The notes under the pieces were generated by a model that saw nothing but the letters and a program-made list of their open reading frames with translations, had not been told where the DNA came from and did no database searches. The position numbers and the translations under genes were made by a program. From Thunnus maccoyii (Eukaryota; Chordata; Actinopteri; Scombriformes; Scombridae): a DNA stretch of 64,000 nt. Location of the stretch: NCBI RefSeq assembly GCF_910596095.1, contig NC_056533.1:9609001-9673000 (forward strand), read 5' to 3'. This document shows, in pieces, positions 47,188-59,430 of this stretch; the first letter of the stretch is position 1, and every line of letters begins with the position of its first letter.

Positions 47188-48700
47188 TGAGGTGTAAATC
47201 TTTTTGGTTTGTTGCAGACTAATTCTGAGAAACCTTTTCAGCATAAAAGAAGCTGAAAAACATTGTACCAGACGCCAAAAGCAATAAAACTTACAGTACA
47301 GGCAATCGTAGAACGATTTCAGTGGAGAAAAACACAACCTGCAACAAAAAGAGCGACTTGGCATGCAGTATGTTGTGTAAATTAAATTGCCAAACATGGG
47401 AAAGCAGTACATACCAAACCCTGTGTAGCTGGATGTCCACTGCAAGCTCTGCTTTAAGTCAGCATGAGACACATCAATTGAGCTAAAATGATCCTGGCTG
47501 ATGTGAAACACTCGCGGTCTGTATCTCCGAGTGTGGAGATGGGAGGGTGGTGAGAGCTACCGCAGGTTTTCCTAGGGATATAGGGAGGGAACAACCCCCT
47601 AAATTAACAAAAAAAAAAATCCCTAAATTTGTGTGAAGGGGGGCTGAAAGAATGTGCCTGTGTCAACAATGCTGCTAACTTATTGTTGGGCAGAAAAAAT
47701 TCAAATCCTTTCTGGTACAGAGTGTTCTGACTGTTCTAATGCGAACTTCACATGATGTGGTTTTGAACGCAGCCTGGTGACTGTTTACCTGCTGACAAAA
47801 ACTCCAGATTATATCACTGGCAAGGAATGTCTTTGACACAGAGAAACAACTCCTTACTGAGAGGCTTAACTGGATTTCATGGTTTCACTATACCAACAGC
47901 GTATGGCTTTAATGAATCTGATTCTATCTGACCACTAAACACAGCCCATGAGACTCAAACACACTTTATACGACCCTTAAAGATCCAAAAAAGGTCAGTT
48001 AGTCTGTCGCGTCTCTACACAGATGTTGGCAAGAACCTTTCACAGCATATAAAAACTTGGCTAGAACTAAACGACATGTAGATTTGCACAATCTATACAC
48101 AGGAGGACAAGTGATATCACTAACAAATCACATGGATGTCAGAAACACTATATTTTACAGAAAAGGGAAAATACATTTTGACAGGAGCCAAGTGCAGGGA
48201 AGATTATTAGCAGACATTTGGAACAGGAGATAAATATGTGTTTGAGTAATTGGAGCCCAACACAGAAGACAAATGATTATAGCAAACTGTCTAAAAGCTC
48301 CACTCCACACAGAGGGGAAACGTTTTCAAAATGTAGGCAGGACTGGTGATGAACGTCAGAGGACTGGAAGAAATATGTAGGAAAATGTGCGCTGGGCCAA
48401 CAAAGATCATCTTTCTTTTGGAAAGTAGGGAAATAAACTGGTAGGAAGAAAAAGAGAAAAGAAAATATACAATCACAGAAAATACATAGATATTAATATC
48501 ACACTTAATGCTTTATAGAATCGAGCTTTACATTATTGTGCAAATCCTTCAACTGGAGTCTCCTGTAACTAGTATACAGTAGAACTCAAAAACAATCAGC
48601 AGCTTCTCTCCCGTACAGACTGGAATGAAGGGGGAGAATACGGCTGCTGTGGTTTTGTGGTACAATATAAAAACTGTTACTCTGTATTAACAACAGAGCT
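47188..48700. other. Intergenic sequence and probable 3' end of ap3s2
   Basis: No coding exon. The right part is probably the ap3s2 3' UTR (minus strand), but no convincing AATAAA is seen. A G-rich tract lies at 48716-48737. Confidence 0.4.
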
Positions 48701-48715
48701 GGGTGGAGGAATCGG

Positions 48716-48737
48716 GAAGGGGGGGAGGGGGGGGGGA
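48716..48737. repeat. G-rich tract
   Basis: Nearly pure G with two A interruptions, within the presumed 3' UTR region of ap3s2. Confidence 0.85.
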
Positions 48738-48800
48738 GCTGCAGGGAAAAGAGGCCGTCAGTAGTACATCAGCCCTGCAGAGCTCAGCTGGGATGCTTGT

Positions 48801-51800
48801 TCAGAATGGGGAGAGGCTCGGCACTTTGATATTGATGTCTCCGATGTTGATGTTGCGGGGAATCTCGGGCAGGTTCATGTTCTTCACGGCGGAGACAGCG
48901 CGAGCGGGGGCCGCCGACAGACCTCCCTGCCCAAACACAACGACACGGAAAACAACTTTTAAGCCACAGTGTGTGAAATTCTTAAATAGTTAAAGCATCT
49001 TATGTATTATTGTGATGGCATTAGTTTTTGGGAACAGAAAAAAAGCTCCTGCAGGGAGATAATAACTGTGGGCTTTTCAGAAAAATGTTTTAACCCACTT
49101 ATTACATACAGTATCATGTATACTTTGCCAGCTATTTTTAAAGCATACCATTAGATTAATATTATGCAGCATATCATTAGATTTCTGATATTTTTTCTAC
49201 CTTCAAGGTTACCGTTGGGTAGTTTGTCTGTGCAGTAAGAAAAATCATCTGAAATTTACTTCTTCTATCCCATAGTACATCATGTTGCTGACATTTTCAC
49301 AATCTGTTGTGGGACTGTTGACGAAAGGCTTCCTTTTCATTGCATGTCAGGAAATTTGGAGATGCAGCCTCCAAGGAAGTCTGACACTTTGGGAAATCTG
49401 CTTCTTTGCTTCTTTGCTAAAAGCTGATAAGATTAGCAAACTCATTATATTTGTCAGCTGCAGACAGGAGATAGTTAGCTTGGCTTGTGGAAGCGAGGGG
49501 AAACAGCTGGACTGTCTCTCTCCAAAAATGAAAAAAATATTGAGAGTGGTACTGATTTTCTCTTTCTTTTTACCAGCAAGAAAGCGGATACCTTTACATA
49601 CATAGTTGGCTTTAAATGTGATAAAAAACATCAGAAGTGTTGAGTTTGTTGATGGTGGCTTAACAAAAAACAAGAGTCCGGTAAAGAAGAAACGATTGGA
49701 ATTATTTTCATCATAATAAATTTACCATGTGAGCTGTTGTAGTAGGCTACGTGTCATTACACAACATGTTTTGTTTCATTTCATTCATTCAGCTCATGTT
49801 AGCCCATGTCTTGTGGCGAGGGACTATTTTGTTTTGTTTACCCCTAACAAATCAGTTGTGAAACTAGTGATATATCTGTCCCACATCGTTTTCAGCTGAC
49901 ACGGAAGCAGCTGCAGAGTTATTATTTCTGTCATTTGTACAACTTGTGCAACTTGTACAGCTGCCCCATCCTTAGCCCCACCTAAGTAACTCTGATTGGT
50001 CAGTCACTTCTTAAACTGTGGGGAACAGCCATCAAAGGATATGCTTGTATCACTGACAAAAATCTGAAACGTAGGTGGTGACTCAGAGGTCTGGATCCTG
50101 GCTCAGAATGTCAGTGACCTTTAATGTGATGGATGACCTCTCAAGCAAGCTTTAAAGTAAAGTAAATGATAAAAAGTGGCTGCCAGAGACGCAAAACAAA
50201 CACATTCATCTTTCTAAAAACTCATGGTACACATTGGAGAATATTCAATACTAATGGAAAGTCCACACTGTTTCAAGTTTGTGGGTTAAGACATGTAAAG
50301 ACCCTTGAATCTGACCTCTGACTTCTCCATGCGGTTCTGCACCTCCACCTGAGCTACGATCTCATTCATGTTGGTCTCCAGCACCATGCCTCCCATCACC
50401 ACCTCCTGCAAGATATAATGGACCTGCAGAGAGAGCACGGCGCAGCGGTTAATAAACAGTCACAGTCCCTACAACAAGTCTCTGCTGTGACTTACAGTAA
50501 CATTTAGAAGATGCTGCCAAATTTAAAATTTAAAAAACAACGACAAAAGAAACAAAAAGGAAGACGAATCATCACTTGCTGGTTGTTCTAAACAGCAGTC
50601 AGACGAATATGTTTGAAGCTGTGTGGAGTCTAATACTGCCTTGTTTCGCAACTTATCTCATCTGTGTTTCTTTATACAGTTGAAGTCAGAAGTTTACACA
50701 CACTTACGCTAAAGTCATTGACACTGCCTTTTTTTAACCACTTCAAAGATTTAATGTTTACAAAAGTGTTTCGGGACAGATTATTTCACTTACAATGCCG
50801 ATGCCGATATATGCACTTTTTTCCCAGCTGGCTGAGGAGACTATTATGCATGCAAGCATAGATTGTACTAAGCATGATCAAGAAATCTAATGAACTTAAT
50901 GAATTTAATGAACTTGTCATGTGGGTGGAGCAGTAGCATTAATGTGTAGGATTTAATCTTTGGTCCACACTCCGGAGTAGAAGGTGGTGGTAATGCACCT
51001 AATACGCTGGTTGCCAATCGCCGTTATAAAAAAAAAAAGAAGAAATTTTTTCCAAACAGAGTGGTACATCTTGTCAGCTGAAGTGTTTACTATCTGTGCA
51101 GCCGAGCATAGCAGCTCCTTGACGGACTGTTTCACCCTTTCATTTTAGAGCTTTTATCAACCGATACCGATGACAAGCTGATAATATCGTGCATCCTTAA
51201 ATTCAAGGGTTTCCCCTACGTTGACTGATTGGGGGGGGGGGGGCAAAACTTGGAAGAGACTCAGCAGCCAGACATTTCTCCGTTCTCTGTTTAAGAGCGG
51301 CTGACGCTAAAATGAGAATTGCTCATTTTACCGCTTGCTCAACCACAGACTCCCTACGCACACACATAACGAAAACACTCCTACATAACAGCACCGTACA
51401 GATGTCCTTGTAGATGTCCTTCGAGGAATGAGGATGACTCAAAACAATTCCACGATTACGTAGGGTGTTATTGTGCTCACACAGTCATTAGTGGTCGTGT
51501 GAAATTTTAGCAGCTGTGTTCCCAATTTCGCAATTCACTATATCACAATTCCAATGAGTCGGAAGTTTACATCCACAGAAATGTCCTCTGGTCTGATGAA
51601 ACAAACATTCAACTGTTTGGTCATTATGACCGTCATTAAGTTCGGAGGGAAAAGGGGGAGGCTTGGAAGCCAAACACCACCATCCCAACAGTGAAGCGCG
51701 GGGGTGGCAGCATCATGTTGTGGGGGTTGCTTTGCTGCAGGAGGGACTGGTGTACTTCACAAAACAGATGGCATCATAAGAAAGGACAATTATGTGTATA

Positions 51801-54800
51801 TATTGAAGCAACATCTCAAGACATCAGCCAGGAAGTTAAAGCTTGGTCGCAAATGGGTCTTCCAAATGGGCAATGAGCCCAAGCATACTTTCCAAAATGT
51901 GGCAACACGGTTTAAGGCCAACAAAGTCAAGGTACTGGAGCGGCCATCACAAAGCCTCAATCCAATAGAAAATATGTGGGCAGAACTGAAAAAGTGTGTG
52001 CAAGCAAGGAAGCCTACAAACGTGACTCAGTTACACCAGTTCTGCCTGGAAATATTATTCTGACATTTCACATTCTTAAAAGTTAAAAGTAGTGATCCTA
52101 ATTGACCAAAGACAGATAATGTTTACTACGATTAAATGTCAGGAACTGTGAAAAACAGAGTTTAAATGTATTTGGCTAAGATGTATGTAAACTAAACAAA
52201 TGGGGTGAGAAAAGAATATAATCTAATGTCGGAGAGTCCAGCTCTCTCTCTGGAACGTGCCGTTCACTCACGGCTCATTAGGAAACTATTTCAATGTCAC
52301 TTTTAGACTTTTCACTTTCAATTTCACGTTTAAATTTAGGGAACTCCTGTGGGCAGAATATATTTCGGGGAGCATGAGAGTGTCCTTGGTTGCAGTTTGA
52401 CTGTGAGGTTGAGGATGATTAACTGGGAAAAAAAAAAGAAGTCACGCCTAGAACAGCTTTGACTGTATCGGTAATAGCTGCATTAAGTGATGTGAGGCAA
52501 TAAAAACAATAACCTCATTAAAACTGGTGACGCAGCCTAAATCTGTAATTTATTAATCTGCATATGTCTATGATAAACTGGGGATATTAAGCCTATTTTT
52601 AAAAAACAACTAACTACCCACTGAACCCTGCATAAGTGACTGAAAGGTTGTTGTCCAGCTTCAAGTTTCATCCTGTGAACATTCCTCAGGCCAAACCCCC
52701 CTGCACCACATGACGTCAATTTCCTGCTGAGAAAATTCAATCAAGATGGTCGTAGAAGTGTCTGATTAGTCTCCAGCAAACACTTCTGTCTGAGCTCCTG
52801 GGAGAGAAAAGGAGGCTTGAGCAACACACAGCTTCACTTTAAAAAGAGCCTGTATAGTCCAACATAAATTCCCTTTAGAATCCATTATCTGAAAGACATC
52901 TTTAAAAACCTTGAACATGTGTTTGTTTTTTCTCCTCTGAGGTGAAAATGGCAAGAAAAGAAACTGCAGACTTACTCTCTCATGACTTCCTGTATGTCAG
53001 GAGGCCAGTTTGTTACACAGCGTTAGGGGAAAAAAAAACTGGAACTACACACAAAACAAACAGCAGTTCTTTGTGTAGCAGAGAAACACACAAGCACGCG
53101 CACACACACACACAGATACATAACTACCCTGCCCATTACTTTGGGGTCATGTCCATCAATCATCACATAAATTAAACTTAACAAACATGGATTTGGATGA
53201 CGGATTTTTGGATGAAAGTAACAGAGACAGGGTCAGATTTACTAAGGCTGTTGCGTTCTGCCCCAGAGACATTTATGATGTCATTATGTCATTCCCAGCA
53301 CTCATCAGAGAAACCAAAGTATCCACCCAACATTAATAGTTATAACAAGGACGACCTTTCTCTCACCTTGTCCATGTGGAATATCAGGTCCAGTTCACAG
53401 ACGTTTTCAAAGCATTTATCCAACGTTTCCACAAACACCTATGATGAAGAAGGATGCAAGCGGTCAAACATCTCATTTCTCAAACATCTACATGTAGAGA
53501 AGAGTGAGCCTAAAAATGATTTCAGTTGAGATTGTGATTTCATTTCAGGGATTTGTACTGTTGGCATTTAAGATGTGAATGACACAATTTCCTTTAAGTC
53601 TGTAGAATGTGAGTGAAGATGATTGTGGTCCAAACTTCACACCTCATACTGACTCTAACACACAGAACATCTTAAAAACTACACATATGGTAGTTGATTT
53701 AAAATATATTGATGCCAATATTAAGAGTTGGACCACACAAGTGGATCTGGGTTTACTGTTAGTCTGCAAATTACTGTGTGATGAGTCATCAGATGCGTCG
53801 CTAACAGGGATTTAGAAGAGCAACGACCAAACCAGCATCTAACTGGTCCTCAGTGACATCTGTGGATATTTTTACACACTGTTTAATGTGCTGCAGCTGA
53901 GCAGCTTATTAGCTACATGGCTGCTGACGTAACTGACGTTGGTGATGCACTTTTCTTGGTTTTGTTGGTTAATGTTTGTTTGGTGATTTGTTGCACCAAT
54001 TCTCGGAAGACAAGCAAAGACAGATGCAGTCACATCTTTTCCAGTGAATTAGATTTTTTACCCTTGAGTAAGTGTTCTTGTGTATTTTATTCTGCATGTC
54101 ATAATTCTCCTGCCAGTAAGTCCGTTCAGTTCAATGTAATAGTGACATTGATTATCTTTTTAGGGCGTTGATTCTCGTACATGTGGATGAGTTATGCCTC
54201 TAAGAACACTGACATTTCCCCACAGGGATAATAAAGATGCGAAGGCAGATTTTTGCACTGATAAAGAAAGAAAGAAAAAAGCATGTCAGCATGTTCAGGT
54301 GATAATTTAGTTAACCCGCCTGTACAGCCTGTATCTGTGATAACAGTTTCCTCATTCACATTCTGTCATTGCATGACTGTCTTAGAAATAGAGTATTCTG
54401 ATAAAACATATTTTAACGTAGAGGTTGGTGAGAAGGCGAGGAGAGACGGGGTGTTTTCTTTTCAAGCTTTGAGAACAAACAGAAGGTGTTATGGGAAAAA
54501 GGAGATGTGATTCCCCTACAGAAACCACACATTAAATAAATAAAGTAGAGTAAGTATCTCTACAGAGCAATTCCATAAACTAACAGCTTACCTGGATCAA
54601 GTCCAGAATGCCGAGCTCACTCTCAGATGAGTCCACACAGAAGACAAAGTAGAGGGTGGCATAGTGCCGGTAAATCAGCTTGTAGTCAGAGCCGCCGATG
54701 AGACTGAAAACAGATAAAAATGCCATTTGAGAAGAAAATTCAGCTGTAGCCAGTGTTGTAAACTAATTGGGGGGCAAGGACAAAAAATGCCCCAAGAAAT

Positions 54801-57800
54801 CTCAGAATGCCCCTAAAAACTGTGATTGAGGAGCGAAAATTGCCCCCAAGATTTCAATAAAAATAATTTCATATTTCCAGTTTAGACTGATACCCTAATC
54901 CTACATTAAGCCATCATTTTATTCTAATTCAATTAATTTCATTTCCATCTCTAACACACACTCACACAAACAGCGCTGAGAACATGCAATCCTGCACCTC
55001 CAGTGAAGTTGGCTGCTGTGATGGACCATTACCTCATTAAAAAAGCTCCAACTGTCACCAAAGAAAGCAACCCAAATCATGAGTCATCACCAACGCCATC
55101 CCTAGCCGATAAGACGGCAAAGAAAGTTGCTGCTTCTACAACTGAAAAATGGAAAATAGACCAGCTTGATGTTGAAGAGGTGAATAAGATGACTCTCCTC
55201 TTCTGTAAAGCATGCAGAGCTCATCCACCCAAACATAGTCTGGACAGCCACAAGCTAATCACCACTTTGTTAAAGGAAACAAACAGGTTAAAAAGTATTC
55301 AGCTCATCTTCACCAAACAAGCAAGCATCACCGTTACGCTTGTGGTAAGTAACATTAATGCTAGAGACTTTAAAATGTGTTTGGTCTAGCACGTTAGCTA
55401 ACATTAGTGTTAGCATGTTGGCTAGGTAGCGTTAATGTTACAGCCTACATGTGGTTTCTTTCCCTTCCAACTGGAGGGTTGATCGGTGCTGTTGACTAAC
55501 GTTACTGAGCTCAGTGCATCAAGTGAAGTGAAGCTTTTTAGTCTCAAATCTAGAACATGTTTCCAGTCTACTAACCAAAGATGCAGTGCTGGATAGTTGA
55601 GTCTATAATGTTATTTCATCCATGGTCAAAACGTCATCAGGGCTACATTTGGAGATGAAATAAAGCATGCTAGAAATTTCAACTCAAGTTATTTCCAGAA
55701 CTGCATCGATAAATAATTTCATTTTTGCTCTTTTGACAGTACTTGTAGCTACTACTCTGTTACTGTGTGAAACACCTGAGGATGTGACATGCAAAGCATC
55801 AAACCCACAATGATGAAATCATCGAAGTTAGACTAGTTTTGACTTGTAGGAGATCTGAATATGACATTATCCCCCCCAACCAGAACTTTCAGGAGATTTA
55901 ATTAGATCAAGGCCATTAAATATTGTCATGACCTGATGATCATTATCTTATACTATCATCTAGTGGTTTATACTGAAGGCTCTTAGTTGTTGAAAGGGAA
56001 CAGGCCTGCATTGTTTTGCTTTTCATATGCTTATTATTGAAGTTAGTAAATGTAGACAATTATTGTGAATAAGACAGTGTTTACTGAGGTGGTTGTGGTT
56101 ACACAAGGTGGTGTTTACTGTATGCATGTTAATCTGGGCTCATTTCACATTAAAAACAGCAACTTTATGCACTAATTACTATTTTTTTTAAAAGTGCCCC
56201 CAAAATATTGTTAATGTCCCAATTTTTTTTAGACAGTGGGGACAAAAGTTGCCCCCCAAAATATGTTTTTTAACATTTCCTACACTGGGTTTAGCTTTCT
56301 GCTGTTTGTGAAGAGTTAACAAAGGTGACAGGTCAGCATGGTCAATGATATAAATACATGCTATCAGTTTGGTCTATGTATGAAAATGACTTGATTGAGA
56401 AAAGAAAAAACAGTGACCAAGACCAAGTACTCTTTTGTGGATTTGCCTCCATCTAATGGTTAAAGTTGTGCTACTGCATCTGCGGTCAGCTGCTGGCTCA
56501 TCTTCATCTGTCAGGTGACATCAAATCGAACAGCAAAATCCCACAAACATGGCCCAGGGTTCATAGTGTCAGTCTTTTGTTCTTTTGTTTGTCTTTTCTA
56601 AAATGTTGTCAACATGTAATAACACATCATAATCGAAATGAGAGGTCTGCCATACAGTCTTCAATATATGAAAAACTCATGTTTAGCTGTCACAACATAA
56701 ACCAACCCAGTTCAGTTGATGTAGTTTTTCCAAACAGTGGCACCTTGCTAACCACTGACAAACACATCTGCAAGTCCTTTTGCATGTGCATGTGCAGATA
56801 CACTCTTAGTTCTTCAAGTGTGTCATAGCAAACAGCACTACTTGCCTTCCACCCTCCAAGAAGTTGCAGACGTTGTCATCTCTCTTCGACACCAAGTGAA
56901 AAGTCTCCCGAATGATCTGCTGCTGCATGTCCTCCGCCTGCAAGAAAACATGGTACACAGACTACTAAGTGATGACCGTTCAGTCTGGTTTGTAATTCTA
57001 TCCTACAGGTAACCAGTGTAGCATCTCTACACTGGTTACCTGTATGTTATAGAAATGATTTAAAATTTTTCATGATTACTTTTAAAGCATGTTTGGGGTT
57101 GACCCTTCTTTATGTTACTGACTCACTAACTCCTTACGAGCCTGAATGCAGCCTGAGATCCTCTGGCAGAGGTCTGTTAGTAATTCCTAGGTCAAGGCTA
57201 AAAACCAGAGGAGACTGAGTCTTTGGAGTCTGGAACGACCTGCCGGAGATCAGGCAGACTAGCCCTGTTTTCTCTTTTAAAAACACATTTTTTTCAGAAC
57301 TGCTTTTTCTTGAATCGGTTATTCTTTTGTTTTTACTCTGTGTTTTAATAGTTCATACCTTACTTGTTATTATTACTTTGTCACTTCTACTTTTATTTAT
57401 TATTTATCTGGTAATTTCTCTTGGTTTCATGTCTTTGTAAAGCACTCTGTAACTTGATTCTGAAAAGTGCTGTATCAATAGTTATTATTATTATTATTAT
57501 CATTACTACTACTATTACTTGTAGTCCCATGTGATTTTTAACTGGTTAGCTGATAAAACAGTAAGTGTAGCATTAGACCCTTGTTACCCCAAAGAAAGTC
57601 TGACGAATTTTTATTGAAAAATAAATAATTATTTACTGGATGAAACTGATTCCTCTGTGCGAAATCACGTCTTCAGCCGAATTCTATCCGTTTAATAATG
57701 CTCGTTTTAATACATCCTTAAAATATGTCATCAACATGATGTTTGCTTCAACAGGAGGGGAACTGAAACTAACAGATGTCGGTTCATTTAACTGCATGCT

Positions 57801-58075
57801 AGCATAAGATAAAGCTACCAACTGTGACTTCTGACAAGAGTTGTAACTTGTGTTATTGTCAAACAATCTCCACAACACCCACCGGTCAAAGGTTTGAAAG
57901 TATTTGTTTGAAAACTGATAAAAACGAATCAAACACTGACTGCTCGTTACATATTACCGTTTACCAAAGCGCTAATGTTTTGAACGACAATCCCCAAAAT
58001 ACTCACAAAATACTGATAGAATCGGATCAGCCGCGGTTTGCCGTGGTTGTTAAATATCAAGATGGCTTTAATCAT
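48801..58075 (-). CDS. ap3s2: AP-3 complex subunit sigma-2
   Basis: Six exons join in frame: 58075-58007, 56937-56846, 54703-54592, 53438-53367, 50423-50316 and 48926-48801, totalling 579 nt or 192 residues (human AP3S2 is 193). The protein starts MIKAILIFNNHGKPRL, continues with CNFLEGG, SLIGGSDYKLIYRHYATLYFVFCVDSSESELG and ends with the AP3 sigma tail (NLPEIPRNINIGDINIKVPSL). It is the small sigma (longin-like) core subunit of the AP-3 adaptor, which sorts cargo from endosome/TGN to lysosome-related organelles. The ATG is set by homology and by its place at the left end of the family. Intron 2 uses a GC donor (GGAAG|GCAAGT); the nearby GT would break the frame. Introns hold a Tc1 relic, a hAT element and an L2-like end. 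Confidence 0.96.
49381..49602. mobile_element. Degenerate foldback repeat in the last ap3s2 intron
   Basis: Left CACTTTGGGAAATCTGC, internal GGAAGCGAGGGGAAACAGC and right ACCAGCAAGAAAGCGGATAC resemble diverged pieces of the palindromic family at 32188-32795. Confidence 0.5.
51231..51243. repeat. Poly(G) run
   Basis: Thirteen consecutive G residues within the insert in the Tc1 relic. Confidence 0.9.
51575..52063 (+). pseudogene. Tc1 transposase C-terminal fragment, inactivated
   Basis: Frames read NVLWSDETNIQLFGHYD, then after a stop near 51638 KPNTTIPTVKRGGGSIMLWG, and after a shift LKLGRKWVFQMGNEPKHT and SQSLNPIENMWAELKK. These are the DDE-type catalytic-domain motifs of fish Tc1 transposases. 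In-frame stops, frame changes and the missing DNA-binding half show it is non-functional. Confidence 0.88.
54215..54240 (+). repeat. Short retroposon-like tail in ap3s2 intron 3
   Basis: TTTCCCCACAGGGATAATAAAG resembles the GGGATCAATAAAG tails near 19240 and 46580. Fragmentary. Confidence 0.3.
54751..56287 (+). mobile_element. hAT-type DNA transposon in ap3s2 intron 2
   Basis: The termini are inverted: left CAGTGTTGTAAACTAATTGG, then GGGGCAAGGACAAAAAATGC; right (reverse strand) CAGTGTAGGAAATGTTAAAA, then GGGGGGCAACTTTTGTCC. Flanking 8-mers GCTGTAGC (54743-54750) and GGTTTAGC (56288-56295) agree at six of eight positions, as expected for an aged 8-bp hAT target duplication. CAGTG ends are also typical of hAT elements. 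The 1.5-kb interior carries one open frame. Confidence 0.75.
55021..55389 (+). CDS. Open frame inside the hAT element, possible 5' exon of a transposase-like gene
   Basis: A 122-codon frame begins MDHYLIKKAPTV. Its Lys/Ser/Thr-rich leader is followed by WKIDQLDVEEVNKMTLLFCKAC with a CxxC pair. This recalls the start and zinc-finger region (TTF/BED-like) of hAT-derived ZNF862-type proteins, but the second zinc-ligand pair is not clear. A strong splice donor (GTG|GTAAGT at 55345) lies inside the frame, so the true exon may end at 55344. No downstream catalytic domain is seen, so it is probably a remnant. Confidence 0.4.
   Translation: MDHYLIKKAPTVTKESNPNHESSPTPSLADKTAKKVAASTTEKWKIDQLDVEEVNKMTLLFCKACRAHPPKHSLDSHKLITTLLKETNRLKSIQLIFTKQASITVTLVVSNINARDFKMCLV
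57005..57043. repeat. 17-bp perfect hairpin at the LINE fragment boundary
   Basis: ACAGGTAACCAGTGTAG (57005-57021) and its exact reverse complement (57027-57043) are separated by 5 bp. The right arm is part of the LINE-like sequence that follows. Confidence 0.85.
57020..57310 (+). mobile_element. 3' end of an L2-like LINE (reverse transcriptase C-terminus)
   Basis: Broken plus-strand frames match the usual end of fish L2-type ORF2: CTGGTTACCTGT (LHWLPV position), ACTAACTCCTTACGAGCCTG (LLTPYEP), AGGTCAAGGCTAAAAACCAG (PRSRLKTRG) and TGGAACGACCTGCCGGAGAT (WNDLPE). It is followed by ATT/ATC microsatellite at about 57479-57520, as often seen behind such elements. It sits in ap3s2 intron 1. Confidence 0.75.
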
Positions 58076-58199
58076 CTCTACTCTTTCGCGTTTTCAAAGC
58101 ACAATAAGAAATAACTGTTCAAATGTTATTATTTTTACTATTTAGATGACATTAGCTATCGTACTGAACGGCCTCTCAGCTGACCGGACGACTTAATAA

Positions 58200-58590
58200 G
58201 GTACATCCGGTTGCGTCTCCACATTCAACAGTCGACCGCCAACGAACACCATCACATCATTCGTTCCGGGTGAAATACTGAAACATGAGTTTTATTGGTT
58301 CTTCATCAAAATATCGAATAAAATGCGGATATTCTCTCTCTGTTGTAGCACATTATTATTTATTATTTATAATTGTGTGAGAGCTGCACAGCAGCTGGTC
58401 GCTAACTACTTCTGCATACTTTCAGCTACAGAAACCATTCAAATATCAAAACATTCAGCTTTTTCAGAACAATACTGCTATCATTCTTTTTTAATATAAG
58501 TTTTATACTTTTTAAATATAATTAAATTTATGTAATTACTCATTAATTTCAAATATTAAAATTTATATGGAAAGTCTAGAGGAATGTTTG
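58200..58590. other. Upstream flank of ap3s2
   Basis: Contains the presumed promoter of ap3s2 (minus strand) at about 58090-58260. This is a locally CpG-containing stretch with ETS-like CCGG words and no TATA box, then AT-rich sequence. Confidence 0.35.
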
Positions 58591-59430
58591 AAAGTTGATA
58601 TCTCAAAAACTAAAAGTGCTAAAGTATTCATACTCCATGGACAGGTGTCCCATGCGGAAATGCTTAACATATTAAAACACGATACCTATAGCGCCGCCAT
58701 GTGGACAGTTATTATGTGTTTTTTATGTTTTGGTTAATAACTCATGAACCATGAGGCGTATCAAAACAATATTTTCACAGTGTGATCCTTGGATGAGCTT
58801 ATACTGATATAGGCCATGCTCATTCGCACCTGGAAAAATTTTGGGTTTTTTGGTAAACATATTTTTTGCTTTCTTTTGGTACATATTTCATTTAATCATC
58901 ACCAAACTTGGAACATACCATATTTAGATGACCCCGAACAACACTTATGAGTTTGTTTTTGAATATCACTTACCATTTGTCTGTAATTGGTTACCAAACT
59001 TTTGAAAACGTGGCCTGATGCACTTAACAGGCCATAACTCTTCAATACTAAATTGGATTGCAACCAAATTTGGGAATGTTGTACACACAGTCATATTGCA
59101 CAAGGGTGTAACATTTCATATAATTCTACCCCAAGGGAGCACTAAAGTAACATTTTAACATGATATTTTTGCAATTCTGTTGTCATTAATAAAACTGTAC
59201 TTGGTACACAAGTTCTCCATGAGAATGTGCACGAGATATTGAATCATGGCACCAATAGCCCCACCTTGTGGTCATTAGTGAAATACCACCATACTACTTA
59301 TTAACTGCCACATCTCTTTAATGTAATATTCCATGGTAACCAAACTCAGCAAAGTTGTACAGATGGGGATGCTAAACAAGTCTGTAGCATTTAATACAAT
59401 TCCACCTGTAGGTGGCGCTAAAAGATTTTA
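58591..59430. repeat. Dispersed teleost repeat with repeated sub-blocks
   Basis: Recurring phrases such as AACTCATGAACCATGAGG, CACCAAACTTGGAACATACC, GGCCATAACTCTTCAATAC, and several 'gccaccatgtgg/ccccaccttgtgg/taggtggcgctaaa' motifs recall an abundant fish repeat. No coding capacity. Limits are approximate. Confidence 0.55.

Larger units (their letters stand above)
50677..52193 (+). mobile_element. Sleeping Beauty-type Tc1 transposon relic
   Basis: The left end, after a TA, is CAGTTGAAGTCAGAAGTTTA. The right end (GTTTAAATGTATTTGGCTAA then GATGTATGTAAACT) matches the inverted termini of fish Tc1 elements of this type. The C-terminal transposase is recognisable at 51575-52063. The part between about 50770 and 51540 does not resemble the expected N-terminal transposase and includes unrelated inserted DNA. 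It lies in ap3s2 intron 4, antisense to the gene. Confidence 0.88.
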
